Assembly (NCBI RefSeq): GCF_004138495.1
Contig: NZ_ML142854.1
Location: 151,192-160,168 of the forward strand
Origin: Phytoactinopolyspora endophytica
GTDB lineage: Bacteria; Actinomycetota; Actinomycetes; Jiangellales; Jiangellaceae
DNA length: 8,977 nucleotides
Reading direction: 5' to 3'
This document shows positions 1 through 8,462 of this stretch, in pieces. The position numbers and the translations under genes were made by a program. The first letter of the stretch is position 1, and the number at the start of each line of letters is the position of its first letter. Below the pieces are notes generated by a model, which saw only the letters and a list, made by a program, of their open reading frames with translations, searched no databases and was not told the DNA's origin.

Positions 1-2222
<2,222 letters not shown>

Positions 2223-2290
2223 GGCGTACTCCTTGCGCTAAACGTGTCTCGTGCCCTGGCAGTCTATTCGAGGAGCGGCCACATTCGGCA

Positions 2291-2312
2291 GTTGTCCAGA
2301 TCGCGGAACAAC
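2291..2312 (-). terminator. Small hairpin after the DUF5063 gene (weak terminator or attenuator candidate)
   Basis: Three bases past the DUF5063 stop, GTTGT-T-CC and GGACAAC can pair as a 7-bp stem with one bulged T and a 7-nt loop. No T-tract follows, so intrinsic termination is doubtful. It sits in the 93-nt gap ahead of ask (2223-2315), where it could shape the ask leader or separate the two units. I see no convincing promoter in this gap. Confidence 0.25.
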
Positions 2313-2315
2313 GTC

Positions 2316-2915
2316 TCAGTTATCGACTTCGGACAACAGGGACTGTTCCTCGGCCTGGCTGGGGTCATTGTGTTCCCGGTCGAGACGGGTGTGCGCGATG
2401 AGGGAGTGCAACGCTCGCAGGACCGCGCCGCAGCTGGATCCCCATGACGAGAGGTAGGAGAACTGCCACCACCACAGCGCCTCGACGGTTCTGCCCTCGC
2501 GGAAATGTGACAGTCCGTGCAGCAGATCGGCGACGATGCTCGCGAGGTCATCGGAAAGGTGGAACGCGATGACACCTCGGTCCGGCTCGACCGGATCCAC
2601 CACCTCGACATACGTGTCGATCGGATCGAGGAGCTTGGCGAGCCGCTCACGCAGTTCGTCGACGTCGGCGTCCGGCCCGGTGTCCGGTTCGAAACGTTCC
2701 TGCGGCACGATGTCGCTGATCGCTCCGAGCCTGCCACCGGCCAACGAAAGCTGGCTGACTTCCAGGAGCAGCAGGGACAGCGTGCTGGCCGGGTCATCGC
2801 CGCGAGCGATCTCCTTGACGGCCAGCAGGAAGCTCTCGATCTGGTCCGCGATCTCCGCCCCGAACTCGGCGTACTCGTCGGCGGGACCGCGTGCGGTGGT
2901 CGCGTCGTCAGACAT
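2316..2915 (-). CDS. DUF5063 domain protein, function unknown
   Basis: A 199-residue soluble acidic protein with no signal peptide or membrane segment. It is recognised as the DUF5063 family by its sequence style and by its place directly after recR in actinobacteria. A mostly helical N-terminal half (about 12-65, [20 protein letters not shown]) is followed by a conserved-looking core rich in aromatics (about 117-170), with [17 protein letters not shown] and [20 protein letters not shown]. The C-terminal about 20 residues are charged and probably disordered. The start is ATG at 2915, with AGGAG 8 nt upstream. The gene overlaps the recR stop by 8 nt, so it is probably translated by coupling with recR. 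No catalytic motif is visible. The link to recR suggests, but does not show, a role in DNA metabolism. Confidence 0.88.
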   Translation of the reverse strand: MSDDATTARGPADEYAEFGAEIADQIESFLLAVKEIARGDDPASTLSLLLLEVSQLSLAGGRLGAISDIVPQERFEPDTGPDADVDELRERLAKLLDPIDTYVEVVDPVEPDRGVIAFHLSDDLASIVADLLHGLSHFREGRTVEALWWWQFSYLSSWGSSCGAVLRALHSLIAHTRLDREHNDPSQAEEQSLLSEVDN

Positions 2916-3507
2916 CTAGCAGTCTCCTACCCTCGAATGCACGGCCAAGAGTGACCTCATCGGCGTATTCGAGGTCACCGCCCACCGGCAGTCCACTAGC
3001 CAAGCGTGTCACATTCAATCCCATCGGCTTCACGAGACGGGCAAGATACGTCGCCGTGGCCTCACCTTCGAGGTTGGGATCGGTCGCGATGATCAGTTCC
3101 GTGATATTGCCGTCAGCGAGCCGGGTCATCAGCTCCTTGACGCGGAGCTCATCCGGGCCGATGCCTTCGATGGGGCTGATCGCACCGCCGAGTACGTGGT
3201 AACGGCCACGGAACTCACGGGTCCGCTCGATCGCCACGACGTCTTTGGACTCCTCGACCACGCAGACGGTCGACGGATCTCGCCGAGGATCGCGGCAGAT
3301 CTGGCACTGCTCGTCTTCCGCGACATTGCCGCAGACGGTGCAGAACCGCACCTTCTCCTTGACCTCGGTGAGAGCGGCGGTCAGCCGGCGGACGTCCTCC
3401 GGATCGGCAGCGAGGATATGAAACGCGATCCGCTGGGCGCTCTTGGGGCCGACACCGGGAAGCCTCCCCAACTCGTCGATGAGGCCTTGAATCGCGCCTT
3501 CGTACAT
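2908..3507 (-). CDS. recR: Recombination mediator protein RecR
   Basis: RecR works with RecO (and RecF) to load RecA on SSB-coated single-stranded DNA in gap repair. It is 199 residues, the normal family length. The helix-hairpin-helix DNA-binding region is at about 12-31 ([17 protein letters not shown]). The zinc site is Cys56, Cys59, Cys68 and Cys71 ([16 protein letters not shown]). The Toprim domain runs about 80-175, with Glu85 in VCVVEES and the acidic ATDPNLEGE at 141-149. The C-terminal [20 protein letters not shown] segment (171-190) is the conserved tail. The start is ATG at 3507, with AGGGA 7 nt before it. ybaB ends 26 nt upstream, and the ybaB-recR order is a long-known conserved pair across bacteria. 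Confidence 0.98.
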   Translation of the reverse strand: MYEGAIQGLIDELGRLPGVGPKSAQRIAFHILAADPEDVRRLTAALTEVKEKVRFCTVCGNVAEDEQCQICRDPRRDPSTVCVVEESKDVVAIERTREFRGRYHVLGGAISPIEGIGPDELRVKELMTRLADGNITELIIATDPNLEGEATATYLARLVKPMGLNVTRLASGLPVGGDLEYADEVTLGRAFEGRRLLDV

Positions 3508-3533
3508 GTCTGTGTCCCTGGACTAGCCGGTCC

Positions 3534-3974
3534 CTACCCGCGCGAACCGGGCGGGGTGTCGTCGTCTGGCTCGTCGTCCTCATCTTCCGGCGAGCTCAAC
3601 TCCTGTGGGGCACCACTCAGCAGGCCTTCGATCCCGCCGGAGCCGCCGAGCAGCCCCTCGACGCCGGAATTGATCGAGCCGAGCTGCTCGGTAGCCATCC
3701 GCTGAATCTCGGCGTGTGCGTCACGGACCGCGGCGACCACAAGGTCCGAGAGCGTCTCGGTGTCATCCGGATCCACCACGGACGGGTCGATCTGCAGGCC
3801 GGTCAGCTCGCCACCGCCGGTCATCGTGGCCCGGACCAGGCCACCACCGGCGGAACCGGTGACCTCGCTGTCGGCGAGATCTTGCTGGGCGGACATCAGC
3901 TCCGCTTGCATACGCTGGGCCTGCTGTAGCAGCTGGCCCATGTCGATACCTTCCGAACCACCGGGAGGAAACAT
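3534..3974 (-). CDS. ybaB: YbaB/EbfC family nucleoid-associated DNA-binding protein
   Basis: A small dimeric DNA-binding protein of the YbaB/EbfC family, thought to bind DNA as a tweezer-like dimer and to influence nucleoid structure or transcription. It is 146 residues. The helical start MGQLLQQAQRMQAELMSAQQ (residues 12-31) and the core GSAGGGLVRATMTGGGELTGLQIDPSVVDPDDTETL (about 41-76) are diagnostic. The C-terminal end is a long acidic, proline-containing tail (about residues 120-146, SPEDEDDEPDDDTPPG), an actinobacterial extension beyond the roughly 110-residue core and probably disordered. The start is ATG at 3974, with AAGGAG 8 nt upstream. Met12 is an alternative that would match the E. 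coli-length N-terminus, but I see no comparable ribosome site for it. It lies between dnaX and recR, the usual order. Confidence 0.95.
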   Translation of the reverse strand: MFPPGGSEGIDMGQLLQQAQRMQAELMSAQQDLADSEVTGSAGGGLVRATMTGGGELTGLQIDPSVVDPDDTETLSDLVVAAVRDAHAEIQRMATEQLGSINSGVEGLLGGSGGIEGLLSGAPQELSSPEDEDDEPDDDTPPGSRG

Positions 3975-4029
3975 GGCGGGGACTCCTTGATACGGGCGAC
4001 GTCGAACGGTTCGAGCCTACGGCACGTGC

Positions 4030-4070
4030 CTGACGTCGTGGGACCGCCGTAGACGCGGTCATGACGTCAG
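4030..4070 (-). terminator. Two-tier stem-loop after dnaX (terminator or processing site candidate)
   Basis: Beginning 6 nt past the dnaX stop, CTGACGTC (4030-4037) pairs with GACGTCAG (4063-4070) over 8 bp. Inside it GACCGC (4042-4047) pairs with GCGGTC (4055-4060) over 6 bp around a 7-nt loop. The two stems are separated by an asymmetric internal loop (4 nt and 2 nt). A perfect 10-bp palindrome GGCACGTGCC (4021-4030) abuts it. No T-tract follows. Actinobacterial terminators often lack one, so this may be a terminator, a partial attenuator between dnaX and ybaB, or an RNA-processing site. Confidence 0.45.
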
Positions 4071-4076
4071 AGGTTC

Positions 4077-6326
4077 TTAAGACTCGGAGATCACCGTAGC
4101 GCCCAGCGTACGGGCGAGCAGCTCCTGCTCGGTCTCGCCCGAGTTGTCCAGGTCGTCATCGTCGAAATCGACGCCGTCATCGGTGACCTCATGGGAGCCG
4201 GACGGCTGGCCGGGCGTCTGCGGTGGCTCGGCACCGGAGGCGCCCGCCGCTCGCTGCTGGATCGCCGCCCTGGCCGCTGCGGCTCCGCGAGGGGGTGAGG
4301 CCACGTCACCCGCTTGCCCGGTGTCGTCGCCACCTCCCGTGCCGTCGCCGTCCTGCGGCGCTGCAGCGGAAGCCTGTTCTTCAGGCGGGGCGGTGGCCTG
4401 ACGATCAGTGCCGCCGTCGGCGGCCTGGGGGCCGGAGGGCTGTTGCGCGGGCGTGGTGGTCCCGGAGGATGCCGGGTGTGCGGGGGCAGGCTGCTGCGGC
4501 GTGCGGCCGGTTCCCTGGCCCGGCGCCTTGGCGCCTGCGGACATGCCGCCGTGGCCCGCAGCGGCGGCCGCCGGATCCACCGACGGGTCGACGATGGCCT
4601 CGATCCGCACGTCGATGAAGAGCACTTCCTTGATCGCCTGGCGGACGAATTGCTGGAAGTCGTCACGACGGCTGAAGGTGTCGCGAAGTGTCGGTTGCCT
4701 GAAAGCGAGCGTGAGCACACCGTCCGACACCTCGGTGACGACCGACTCCTGAGAGATCAGGCTCCACGGAGTCCGCTTGATCTCGCGGAGCCGAGCGAGC
4801 ACCTCGGGCCACATGCGTCGCACGTCCGCTACACCAGTACCTCCGCCGGTGGCGGGACCGGCCGTGGCAGTGGACCCGGCACCGGCAGGCTCCGGCTCCG
4901 TCGGTGGAGGCGGTTCGGCCGGCGGCACCGGTTCCCTGGGCGGCGGTGGTTCTCTCGGCGGGACCGGCTCGGCCGGCGGCGGTGGTTCGGCCGGCGGGAT
5001 CGGTTCGTTGGGTCGCGAGGGCTCCACCGGTGGCACCGGCTCACTGGGAGCGGGTACCGGTGTGGGCTGCGTCGCCACCGGTTGTGCGGGTCCGGGCTGC
5101 GCTGACATGGGCTGCGTTGACACCGGCACCGCAGACACCGGTTCTGCAGCGCCCGCGAGGCGGCGCTCGAGACGGTCAAGCCGGGCTTGGACGCCTGAGG
5201 TGGTGTCATCCGCTCCGGGCAGCAGCAACCGCGCACACACCAGCTCCAGCTGGAGACGTGTGGGCGTGGCTCCCTTCATCGCCGTGATGCCCTCGTCCAC
5301 GATGTTGGCCAGCCGGATCAGGTCGAAGGCGCCGAACTGGGAAGCCTGGGTCGTCATCCGCTCGGCCTGGTCTTCGGCCGCGTCGATCAGGCCACGGCCC
5401 GCCGCCTCAGGAGCAGCACGGACGACGACGAGGTCTCGAAAGCGCTCCAGAAGGTCGGTGAGGAACCGGCGCGGATCATGCCCGGAGTCCATGACGCGGT
5501 CGACGGCAGCGAAGACCGACGAGCCGTCATGGCTGGCGATGGCGTCCACGACTTCGTCGAGAAGCGCCGCATCGGTGAAGCCGAGGAGTTCGACCGCGAG
5601 CTGGTAGGTGACGCCGTCCTCGCCGGCGCCGGCGATCAGCTGTCCGAGTACCGACTGGGAGTCTCGGGCGGAGCCGGCGCCTGCCCTGGCGACGAGCGCG
5701 AGAGCGCCCGGCTCGATGGACACACCCTCCTGCTCACAGATCCAGGCCATGTTCTGTTGGAGCGTCTTGTTGGGGATAAGCCGGAACGGATAGTGGTGGG
5801 TCCGTGAACGGATGGTGCCGAGAATCTTGTCCGGCGCCGTGGTGGCGAAGATGAACATCAGGTGGGCGGGGGGCTCTTCGATGAGTTTGAGCAGGGCGTT
5901 GGCCGCGCCTGGACCGAGTTGGTGCGCCTCATCGATGACGTAGATCTTGAACCTTGATGACACGGGCGCGAAGTGCGCCTTCTCGCGGAGCTCACGGGCG
6001 TCGTCCACCAGGCCGTGAGTGGCCGCGTCGAGTTCGACCACGTCCACGCTTCCCGCCCCGTTGGGCGCGAGATTCTCGCATGACTGGCACGTACCGCATG
6101 GGTGCGCCGTCGGGCCCTGCTCGCAGTTGAGGGAGCGGGCCAGGATCCGTGCCGACGAGGTCTTGCCACATCCGCGCGGGCCGGAGAAGAGATAGGCGTG
6201 GTGGATGCGGTCATTGTCCAGCGCACGCATGAGCGGCACCGTGACGTGTTCCTGCCCGACCACGTCGGCGAACTGCCCTGGCCGGTATGTGCGGTACAAC
6301 GCGAGGGACGACACTCTGCGAACCAT
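4077..6326 (-). CDS. dnaX: DNA polymerase III subunit gamma/tau
   Basis: AAA+ clamp-loader subunit that, with delta and delta', opens the sliding clamp and ties the polymerase to the replisome. It is 749 residues from ATG at 6326. The N-terminal ATPase has Walker A GPRGCGKTS (49-57), zinc cysteines Cys68, Cys77, Cys80 and Cys83, DEAH at 132-135, the SRT arginine finger Arg175 and sensor 2 Arg221. The collar domain runs about 245-372. A proline-rich linker (395-480) holds a 12-residue repeat. A conserved C-terminal domain (about 503-580, RRMWPEVLARLREIKRTPW) precedes a low-complexity Ala/Gly/Pro/Gln tail and an acidic end. The start is uncertain: GAGAGG lies only 3 nt before ATG 6326. GTG at 6314 (VSSLALYRTYRP) matches the usual family N-terminus, but its spacing is long. 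The reading frame stays open upstream through ffs, which is not coding. I see no A-rich frameshift signal like that in E. coli. Confidence 0.96.
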   Translation of the reverse strand: MVRRVSSLALYRTYRPGQFADVVGQEHVTVPLMRALDNDRIHHAYLFSGPRGCGKTSSARILARSLNCEQGPTAHPCGTCQSCENLAPNGAGSVDVVELDAATHGLVDDARELREKAHFAPVSSRFKIYVIDEAHQLGPGAANALLKLIEEPPAHLMFIFATTAPDKILGTIRSRTHHYPFRLIPNKTLQQNMAWICEQEGVSIEPGALALVARAGAGSARDSQSVLGQLIAGAGEDGVTYQLAVELLGFTDAALLDEVVDAIASHDGSSVFAAVDRVMDSGHDPRRFLTDLLERFRDLVVVRAAPEAAGRGLIDAAEDQAERMTTQASQFGAFDLIRLANIVDEGITAMKGATPTRLQLELVCARLLLPGADDTTSGVQARLDRLERRLAGAAEPVSAVPVSTQPMSAQPGPAQPVATQPTPVPAPSEPVPPVEPSRPNEPIPPAEPPPPAEPVPPREPPPPREPVPPAEPPPPTEPEPAGAGSTATAGPATGGGTGVADVRRMWPEVLARLREIKRTPWSLISQESVVTEVSDGVLTLAFRQPTLRDTFSRRDDFQQFVRQAIKEVLFIDVRIEAIVDPSVDPAAAAAGHGGMSAGAKAPGQGTGRTPQQPAPAHPASSGTTTPAQQPSGPQAADGGTDRQATAPPEEQASAAAPQDGDGTGGGDDTGQAGDVASPPRGAAAARAAIQQRAAGASGAEPPQTPGQPSGSHEVTDDGVDFDDDDLDNSGETEQELLARTLGATVISES
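4899..5042 (-). repeat. Four tandem 36-bp repeats in the dnaX linker
   Basis: Residues 429-476 of DnaX consist of four imperfect 12-residue units of the form EPVPPxEPPPPx, with a partial fifth (EPEP) after them. The units start at Glu429, Glu441, Glu453 and Glu465. At DNA level each is 36 bp, rich in GGCGG and CCGGT. The repeat keeps frame, so changes in copy number would only lengthen or shorten the flexible linker between the ATPase/collar part and the C-terminal domain. Confidence 0.85.
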
Positions 6327-6377
6327 AGTCCTCTCGACCGGGGCCGTGCATCCGCCGCCGTAAGAGCCTTGGAGACG

Positions 6378-6392
6378 AAAAAGGACCCCCCG
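6378..6392 (-). terminator. Intrinsic terminator at the 3' end of ffs
   Basis: The closing stem of the SRP RNA (a run of six G pairing with six C near the 5' end) is followed directly by CC and then TTTTT on the minus strand (6382-6378). A G-rich stem ending in a T-tract is a normal intrinsic terminator shape. It lies only about 50 nt before the dnaX start. Confidence 0.6.
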
Positions 6393-6472
6393 CGCACCCG
6401 GCAGAGCCCACTTACCCTTGCTGCCTTCCGGCCCTGGGGGAGTTCGGCAGGAATACCGCCGCACGGGGGGTC
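6383..6472 (-). ncRNA. ffs: Signal recognition particle RNA, small bacterial (4.5S) type
   Basis: This is the RNA scaffold of the signal recognition particle. It binds Ffh and targets membrane and secreted proteins co-translationally. The minus strand carries the hallmark CAGGGCCGGAAGGCAGCAAG, matching the E. coli 4.5S apical region, with the GGAA tetraloop at 6429-6426 and the asymmetric loop on the AGCAAG side. The 5' GACCCCCCGTGC and 3' GCGCGGGGGGTC pair over 12 bp with one G-U, fixing the ends at about 6472 and 6383 and giving about 90 nt. There is no room for an Alu domain, so it is the small type. It is followed by a T-tract. ffs next to dnaX is a familiar actinobacterial arrangement. 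Ends may be off by a few bases. Confidence 0.95.
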
Positions 6473-6479
6473 GGCGACC

Positions 6480-6507
6480 AGTGTACCCGGATCCTGGCGC
6501 AGATCCA
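6480..6507 (-). promoter_or_regulatory. Probable ffs promoter
   Basis: On the minus strand a -10-like TACACT occupies 6485-6480, seven bases before the inferred RNA 5' end at 6472. A weak -35-like TGGATC (3 of 6 matches) is at 6507-6502 with a 16-nt spacer. The good -10 placement supports the start of the SRP RNA; the -35 is poor. Confidence 0.5.
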
Positions 6508-6597
6508 TCCACCCTCCGCTCGCTGTCACGCGGCGTGGGCGCCGAGCCGGCTGACCTGCTCCACCGCACCTCAGGCCGGCTCAGGGCCAGCCTGATT

Positions 6598-6626
6598 TCA
6601 ACATGGGCCGGGTTGTCCGTTACGCT
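6598..6626 (+). promoter_or_regulatory. Possible tRNA-Ser promoter
   Basis: TCAACA (6598-6603, 4 of 6 to TTGACA) and TACGCT (6621-6626) are spaced by 17 nt. They place a transcription start at about 6633, essentially at the mature tRNA 5' end. It diverges from the ffs promoter; the two share the 161-bp gap 6473-6633. That gap holds no gene, and I see nothing else in it. Confidence 0.35.
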
Positions 6627-6633
6627 CTTCGAC

Positions 6634-6721
6634 GGAGGATTCGCCTAGTGGCCTAGGGCGCACGCTTGGAAAGCGTGTTGGGAGCAATCCCTCAGGGGTT
6701 CGAATCCCCTATCCTCCGCCA
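6634..6721 (+). tRNA. tRNA-Ser (anticodon GGA)
   Basis: An 88-nt class II tRNA reading UCC/UCU serine codons. The acceptor stem GGAGGAT (6634-6640) pairs with ATCCTCC (6711-6717). The discriminator is G6718, and CCA is encoded at 6719-6721. The anticodon stem CACGC/GCGTG encloses the loop TTGGAAA, with anticodon GGA at 6668-6670. A long variable arm (about 6678-6693, GGGA/TCCC) marks serine identity. The T arm is AGGGG-TTCGAAT-CCCCT. No disrupted end or repeated 3' segment is seen downstream, so there is no sign that it serves here as an integration site. Confidence 0.97.
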
Positions 6722-6735
6722 CCCTTGACCAGGGT

Positions 6736-6780
6736 AGACGCCGGGCGAAGCTCGATCCGGCCAGGCCCCGGCGCCTGTCT
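6736..6780 (+). terminator. Weak hairpin downstream of tRNA-Ser
   Basis: AGAC-GCCGGG (6736-6745) can pair with CCCGGC (6767-6772) and GTCT (6777-6780), leaving a 4-nt bulge. A smaller CCCT/AGGG hairpin sits before it (6722-6734). No T-run follows. It may end the tRNA transcript, but evidence is limited to the inverted repeat and its position. Confidence 0.3.
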
Positions 6781-6840
6781 GGGCTCATTTCGTCCCGTCG
6801 CCGTCCGCCTCGGCAGACCGACCGTGGGAGAGCGGCACTT

Positions 6841-7041
6841 CTAGGATCTCGTCGTTCCGCGGAATATGGCGACCATCTTGTCGAGGCATTGATCTAGCCC
6901 GGCCTGGGAGATCTGCGCGGCTTCTGAGGTCGTGTAGCCGTATTCGTCACCGTCATCTCCGTCCGCGTACGTGTCCGACCCGGCCAGGAGTCGCGTCAAT
7001 GAAGTGTCAACGTCGCCTGGATAGGCGTTAACGATCCGCAA
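6841..7041 (-). pseudogene. Unrecognised 66-codon frame, possible gene remnant
   Basis: This frame begins at best with TTG at 7041 and has no ribosome site. Its sequence is protein-like near the start (RIVNAYPGDVDTSLTRLLAGSD) and in a helical end (EAAQISQAGLDQCLDKMVAIF), with an acidic DGDDGDE stretch between. Upstream the frame stays open but becomes an arginine-rich string typical of non-coding GC-rich DNA. The first codons do not show the strong G/C third-position bias of the neighbours. It could be the 3' remnant of a lost gene, a small real protein, or chance. I do not recognise a family. Confidence 0.22.
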
Positions 7042-7094
7042 ATATCTGCGGGAAGGGCACGCCGATCGTCGTCGCCGTCGATACGCTCCCTGGG

Positions 7095-7117
7095 CACACG
7101 ACCGGGATGGCCGTGTG
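7095..7117. promoter_or_regulatory. Inverted repeat in the transporter operon leader (operator or leader hairpin)
   Basis: CACACG-A-CC (7095-7103) and GG-C-CGTGTG (7109-7117) form an interrupted inverted repeat: 8 bp with one A/C mismatch around a 5-nt centre. It ends 14 nt before the AAGGAGG ribosome site of the binding-protein gene. A sugar-responsive repressor site (LacI or GntR type would be usual for such operons) or a leader RNA hairpin are both possible. No regulator gene is inside the window. Confidence 0.35.
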
Positions 7118-7145
7118 TCATGACGCCGTGCAAGGAGGCAACGAG

Positions 7146-8438
7146 ATGCGTCGTATGTCGTGGTTGGGTGGTGTCGCCGCAGTCGCGCTCATTCTCACCG
7201 CCTGTGGTGATGACAATGATGATGAGACCGCCGAAGGCTCCGGTGGTTCTGAAGGAGGATCCGGCGAGGTCGAGGTCTTCACCTGGTGGACCGAAGGCGG
7301 AGAGAAAGCCGGGTTGGACGGCTTGGTCTCGGTCTTCGGCGAACAGTGTGCGGACTTCGAGTTCGTCAACGGCGCCGTCGCGGGAGGTGCAGGTTCCAAC
7401 GCCAAGCAGGTGCTCGCGTCGCGGTTGCAGACCGGAGAACCACCCGACACGTTTCAGGCCCACGCGGGTGGTGAGCTGCTCGACTACATCAACGCCAATC
7501 AGCTAGAGGATCTCAGCGGCCTCTACGACGAGTGGGGACTGACGGAGAACATCTCGGAGAACCTCCTCGACGCCATCACGGTGGACGGCGCGATCTACTC
7601 GGTACCGGCCAATATCCACCGGGCGAATGTCGTATGGGCCAACCCCACGGTCCTCGAGGATGCTGGGCTTCCCATCCAGGCGCCGGCGTCGGTCGACGAC
7701 TGGCTGGCGGACATGCAGGCGCTGCGCGACGCCGGGGTGGATGCGCCGCTGGCGATCGCGACCGACTGGACGCAGACGATGCTTCTGGAGGCTGTGCTGA
7801 TCGCGGAGCTCGGGCCTGAGGCGTACAGCGGGCTGTACGACGGTGGTACCGACTGGTCGTCGGCTGAGGTCACGGCCGCTCTGGAGAAGTTCGGCGAGTT
7901 GATGTCGTTCACCAACGAAGACCGGGCCGGCTTGGACTGGCCGGACGCGGCCAACAAGGTGACCGATGGGGATGCCGCCTATACCCTGATGGGCGACTGG
8001 ACCGCGGGCAAGTTCGACGAGGACGGCCTGACGCTGGACCAGGACTACGTGTGGTGGCCGTCGCCCGGCACCGACGGTGTCTTCCAGTGGTTGGCCGACT
8101 CCTTCGTCCTGCCCGTCGGGGCACCGAACCGTGCCGGGACCGAGTGCTGGCTGGACGTGGTCGGCAGCACCGATGGCCAGCGCGAGTTCAACACGGTCAA
8201 GGGGTCCATCCCGGCCCGGACCGACGCTGATCCGGCCGAGTACGGCCCCTACTCGCAGGCCGCCATCGAGGACTGGGCGTCCGACGACCTCGCGCCGTCG
8301 CTGGCGCACGGCTCGGCCGCCCCGGTCTCCTTGATCGACGCGGTGAACAGCGCTGTCGGACAGTTCGGCACCGGCGGCGACATCGGAGGTCTGCAAGACC
8401 AGCTCGTGGCCGCGGCCGAGTCGGCTACGGCCCAGTAA
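7146..8438 (+). CDS. Sugar ABC transporter substrate-binding lipoprotein, glucose/mannose-binding type
   Basis: Extracytoplasmic lipid-anchored receptor that hands sugar to an ABC importer. It is 430 residues from ATG at 7146, chosen because AAGGAGG (7132-7138) lies 7 nt upstream. An upstream GTG-type extension to 7107 would place residues before the signal peptide and lacks this site. The lipoprotein signal is MRRMSWLGGVAAVALILTAC, with lipobox LTAC and Cys20. An acidic Gly/Ser linker (21-40) follows. The mature domain closely follows the Thermus/Pseudomonas (GtsA-like) glucose-binding family, recalled from memory: VFTWWTEGGE (44-53), NGAVAGGAGSNAKQVL (75-90), DTFQAHAGGEL (101-111), PANIHRANVVW (154-164), MGDWTAGKF (282-290), WPSPGT (304-309) and KGSIPAR (352-358). 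Trp47/48, His106, His158 and Trp285 are plausible ligand contacts. Cys68 and Cys335 might form a disulfide. Glucose or mannose is the likeliest ligand, but this is inferred. Confidence 0.93.
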   Translation: MRRMSWLGGVAAVALILTACGDDNDDETAEGSGGSEGGSGEVEVFTWWTEGGEKAGLDGLVSVFGEQCADFEFVNGAVAGGAGSNAKQVLASRLQTGEPPDTFQAHAGGELLDYINANQLEDLSGLYDEWGLTENISENLLDAITVDGAIYSVPANIHRANVVWANPTVLEDAGLPIQAPASVDDWLADMQALRDAGVDAPLAIATDWTQTMLLEAVLIAELGPEAYSGLYDGGTDWSSAEVTAALEKFGELMSFTNEDRAGLDWPDAANKVTDGDAAYTLMGDWTAGKFDEDGLTLDQDYVWWPSPGTDGVFQWLADSFVLPVGAPNRAGTECWLDVVGSTDGQREFNTVKGSIPARTDADPAEYGPYSQAAIEDWASDDLAPSLAHGSAAPVSLIDAVNSAVGQFGTGGDIGGLQDQLVAAAESATAQ

Positions 8439-8462
8439 GACCGGGACGTCGTCTCAAGTGAC

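Larger units (their letters stand above)
6722..7145. other. Gene-poor interval and leader of the sugar transporter operon
   Basis: About 420 bp without a secure gene. From left to right it holds the weak tRNA terminator hairpin, a 66-codon minus-strand frame (6841-7041, separate entry), a GTCAA direct repeat 11 bp apart (6995-6999 and 7006-7010), an 8-bp palindrome CGTTAACG (7026-7033), a CCGCA/TGCGG inverted repeat with a 6-nt spacer (7036-7051), and the stronger inverted repeat 7095-7117. A very weak promoter-like pair, TGGATA (7018-7023) and AATATC (7041-7046) with a 17-nt spacer, overlaps these. GC over 6841-7020 is roughly 61% by hand count, lower than is typical of the coding regions here. 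Confidence 0.5.

Noticed and set aside
2223..2315. Lysine riboswitch or other leader control ahead of ask
   Set aside because: The gap is only 93 nt and holds just a small bulged hairpin, too short for the lysine riboswitch and without its conserved core.
4314..5105. 263-codon plus-strand open frame opposite the dnaX linker and C-terminal region
   Set aside because: Its Gly/Arg-rich repeats are the reverse complement of the proline repeats in DnaX.
4077..6326. Programmed frameshift in dnaX making a short gamma form
   Set aside because: No slippery A-rich heptamer with a downstream hairpin of the E. coli type is visible in the GC-rich coding sequence.
6327..6569. Upstream extension of the dnaX reading frame
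   Set aside because: The extra codons run through the SRP RNA gene and its promoter, and the DnaX family begins near SLALYRTYRP.
6634..6721. tRNA-Ser as an integration site for a mobile element
   Set aside because: No repeat of the tRNA 3' end, integrase or phage-like gene is seen downstream in the window; a sugar transporter operon follows instead.
7503..8396. 297-codon minus-strand open frame opposite the binding-protein gene
   Set aside because: It is a composition shadow, rich in Arg/Val/Gly/Asp, on the opposite strand of a clear lipoprotein gene with a strong ribosome site.
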